DNA from: Formicincola oecophyllae
GTDB lineage: Bacteria; Pseudomonadota; Alphaproteobacteria; Acetobacterales; Acetobacteraceae
Length of the DNA stretch: 64,000 bases
Assembly (NCBI RefSeq): GCF_006542395.2
Contig: NZ_CP038231.1
Span: 310,001-374,000 of the forward strand
Direction of reading: 5' to 3'
Below, piece by piece: positions 63,350 to 64,000 of this stretch. A model generated the notes under the pieces. That model was given only the letters and a program-made list of their open reading frames with translations, did no database searches and had not been told where the DNA came from. The translations under genes and the position numbers were made by a program. Position 1 is the stretch's first letter. Each line of letters opens with the position of its first letter.

Positions 63350-64000
63350 ATGACCCAACGCACCACCCCCAACCACTTGCGCGCTAACCTGCACCAACCT
63401 GCTGGGGCGACCGCAGCCCTCATTTTGGCTGATGGTACCGTCCTATGGGGTCGGGGCTTTGGCGCCTACACCCCTGCTGAAGGTGGCCAAGTAGCGGAGC
63501 TCTGCTTCTGCACAGCCATGAGCGGTTACCAGGAAACGCTGACCGACCCTTCCTTCACAGGGCAGATCATCACCTTCACCTTCCCCCACATTGGCAACAC
63601 AGGCACCAATGCTGAAGACCATGAAGCCAGCCATATGCTGGCCGCTGGCATGGTGGTGAAGGACATGGTCACAGAGCCATCCTCCTGGCGCAACGAAGGT
63701 GGCGCTGAAGGTGACCTGCGCGCTTGGCTTACACGGCAGGGCAAGCCAGGCATCGCTGGGTTGGACACGCGTTTCATCACCCGCCTGCTGCGCGACCACG
63801 GGCCACAGTCCGCCGTCATCGCCTACCCAGCTGAAGGTCAGGTGGACGTGAAAAGCGCCCTTGAGCGGGTGCGGCTTTGGGAAGGGCTGGAAGGGGCCGA
63901 TTTGGGCAGCCAAGCGGCCAGGCCGGCGCGAAGCTGGGACAAGGGGCGCTGGGAGGGGTTCATCATGCCCAAAGCCCCCACAGGCACGCCGCGCCGCGTT
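63350..64000 (+). CDS. carA: carbamoyl-phosphate synthase small subunit, N-terminal part (runs off the window)
   Basis: 217 codons are visible. After ATG 63350 (AAGGA five bases before it) come ALILADGTVLWGRGFG, AMSGYQETLTDPSFTGQI, TFTFPHIGNTGTN and GIAGLDTRFITR, the N-terminal domain of CarA that precedes the glutaminase domain. CarA supplies ammonia from glutamine for carbamoyl phosphate in arginine and pyrimidine synthesis. The first codons of carA are also part of the upstream HTH frame, with no stop between, so a fused product starting at 63035 is equally possible. PepA, a known carAB regulator in enterobacteria, is encoded at 36898. Confidence 0.92.
   Translation, partial: MTQRTTPNHLRANLHQPAGATAALILADGTVLWGRGFGAYTPAEGGQVAELCFCTAMSGYQETLTDPSFTGQIITFTFPHIGNTGTNAEDHEASHMLAAGMVVKDMVTEPSSWRNEGGAEGDLRAWLTRQGKPGIAGLDTRFITRLLRDHGPQSAVIAYPAEGQVDVKSALERVRLWEGLEGADLGSQAARPARSWDKGRWEGFIMPKAPTGTPRRV

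Noticed and set aside
1-64000. tRNA, rRNA, tmRNA, CRISPR arrays, insertion sequences, integrase or phage genes
   Set aside because: I looked for T-loop-like patterns in the intergenic gaps, regularly spaced repeats and transposase-like proteins and saw none; small RNAs could still be missed by eye.

Overview
The window is a dense, GC-rich chromosomal stretch from a Gram-negative alphaproteobacterium. The sigma factor, the S6-S18-L9 and L35-L20-PheST blocks, and the FtsE/FtsX-YdcF-PlsC-DUF2125 run all have alphaproteobacterial character. A small-genome acetic acid bacterium (Acetobacteraceae, Bombella/Parasaccharibacter-like) is my best guess, but this is inference from gene content and style, not a database match. 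I see no rRNA or tRNA genes, insertion sequences, CRISPR arrays or prophage.

Layout. 1-2.4 kb: EF-P modification (epmA partial and divergent epmB, a small lipoprotein, efp). 2.5-7.1 kb: an inositol-phosphatase-family enzyme, a proline-rich OmpA-like protein, lepA, a TusA-like protein. 7.3-13.5 kb: xseB, then the isoprenoid genes ispA-dxs, the rRNA methyltransferases tlyA and rlmN, and an unknown gene overlapping rlmN. 13.6-16.7 kb: argG, an FKBP lipoprotein, trpS. 16.7-25.2 kb (minus strand): rpmI-rplT, a terminator, then pheS-pheT-lpxB, with a two-gene McrB/McrC restriction system joined to lpxB by ATGA overlaps. 25.5-32.5 kb: a membrane protein, sufE, then a cell-envelope run (membrane protein, a degenerate FtsE, FtsX, YdcF, PlsC, DUF2125). 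32.7-33.8 kb: a divergent quinolinate-synthase (NadA) paralogue lacking most catalytic residues. 33.7-40.8 kb: gloB, psd-pssA, holC, pepA, cysQ-like, sua5. 40.9-48.1 kb: the LPS-export/outer-membrane run lptF-lptG-lptD-surA-rsmA, with no pdxA between surA and rsmA. 48.1-49.3 kb: a low-GC alpha/beta-hydrolase-like gene. 49.3-53.7 kb: small unknowns, cfa, and rpsF-rpsR-rplI. 53.9-57.4 kb: nadA-nadB-nadC. 57.6-64 kb: a small membrane protein, rpoD, dnaG, yqeY, and divergent carA running off the window.

The genes cover translation (EF-P, LepA, S6/S18/L9/L20/L35, PheRS, TrpRS, rRNA/tRNA modification), envelope building (LpxB, LptFGD, SurA, Psd/PssA, PlsC, Cfa, FtsEX), cofactor and precursor supply (NadABC, IspA/Dxs, SufE/TusA, CarA, ArgG) and DNA work (DnaG, HolC, XseB, McrBC). 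The most unusual items are: (i) an HTH domain open in frame with carA, behind two identical 17-bp inverted repeats TGGGAA-N5-TTCCCA; (ii) the catalytically stripped NadA-like paralogue; (iii) McrBC translationally coupled to the lipid A gene lpxB; and (iv) an FtsE-like ATPase lacking the Walker B glutamate and H-switch, paired with FtsX.
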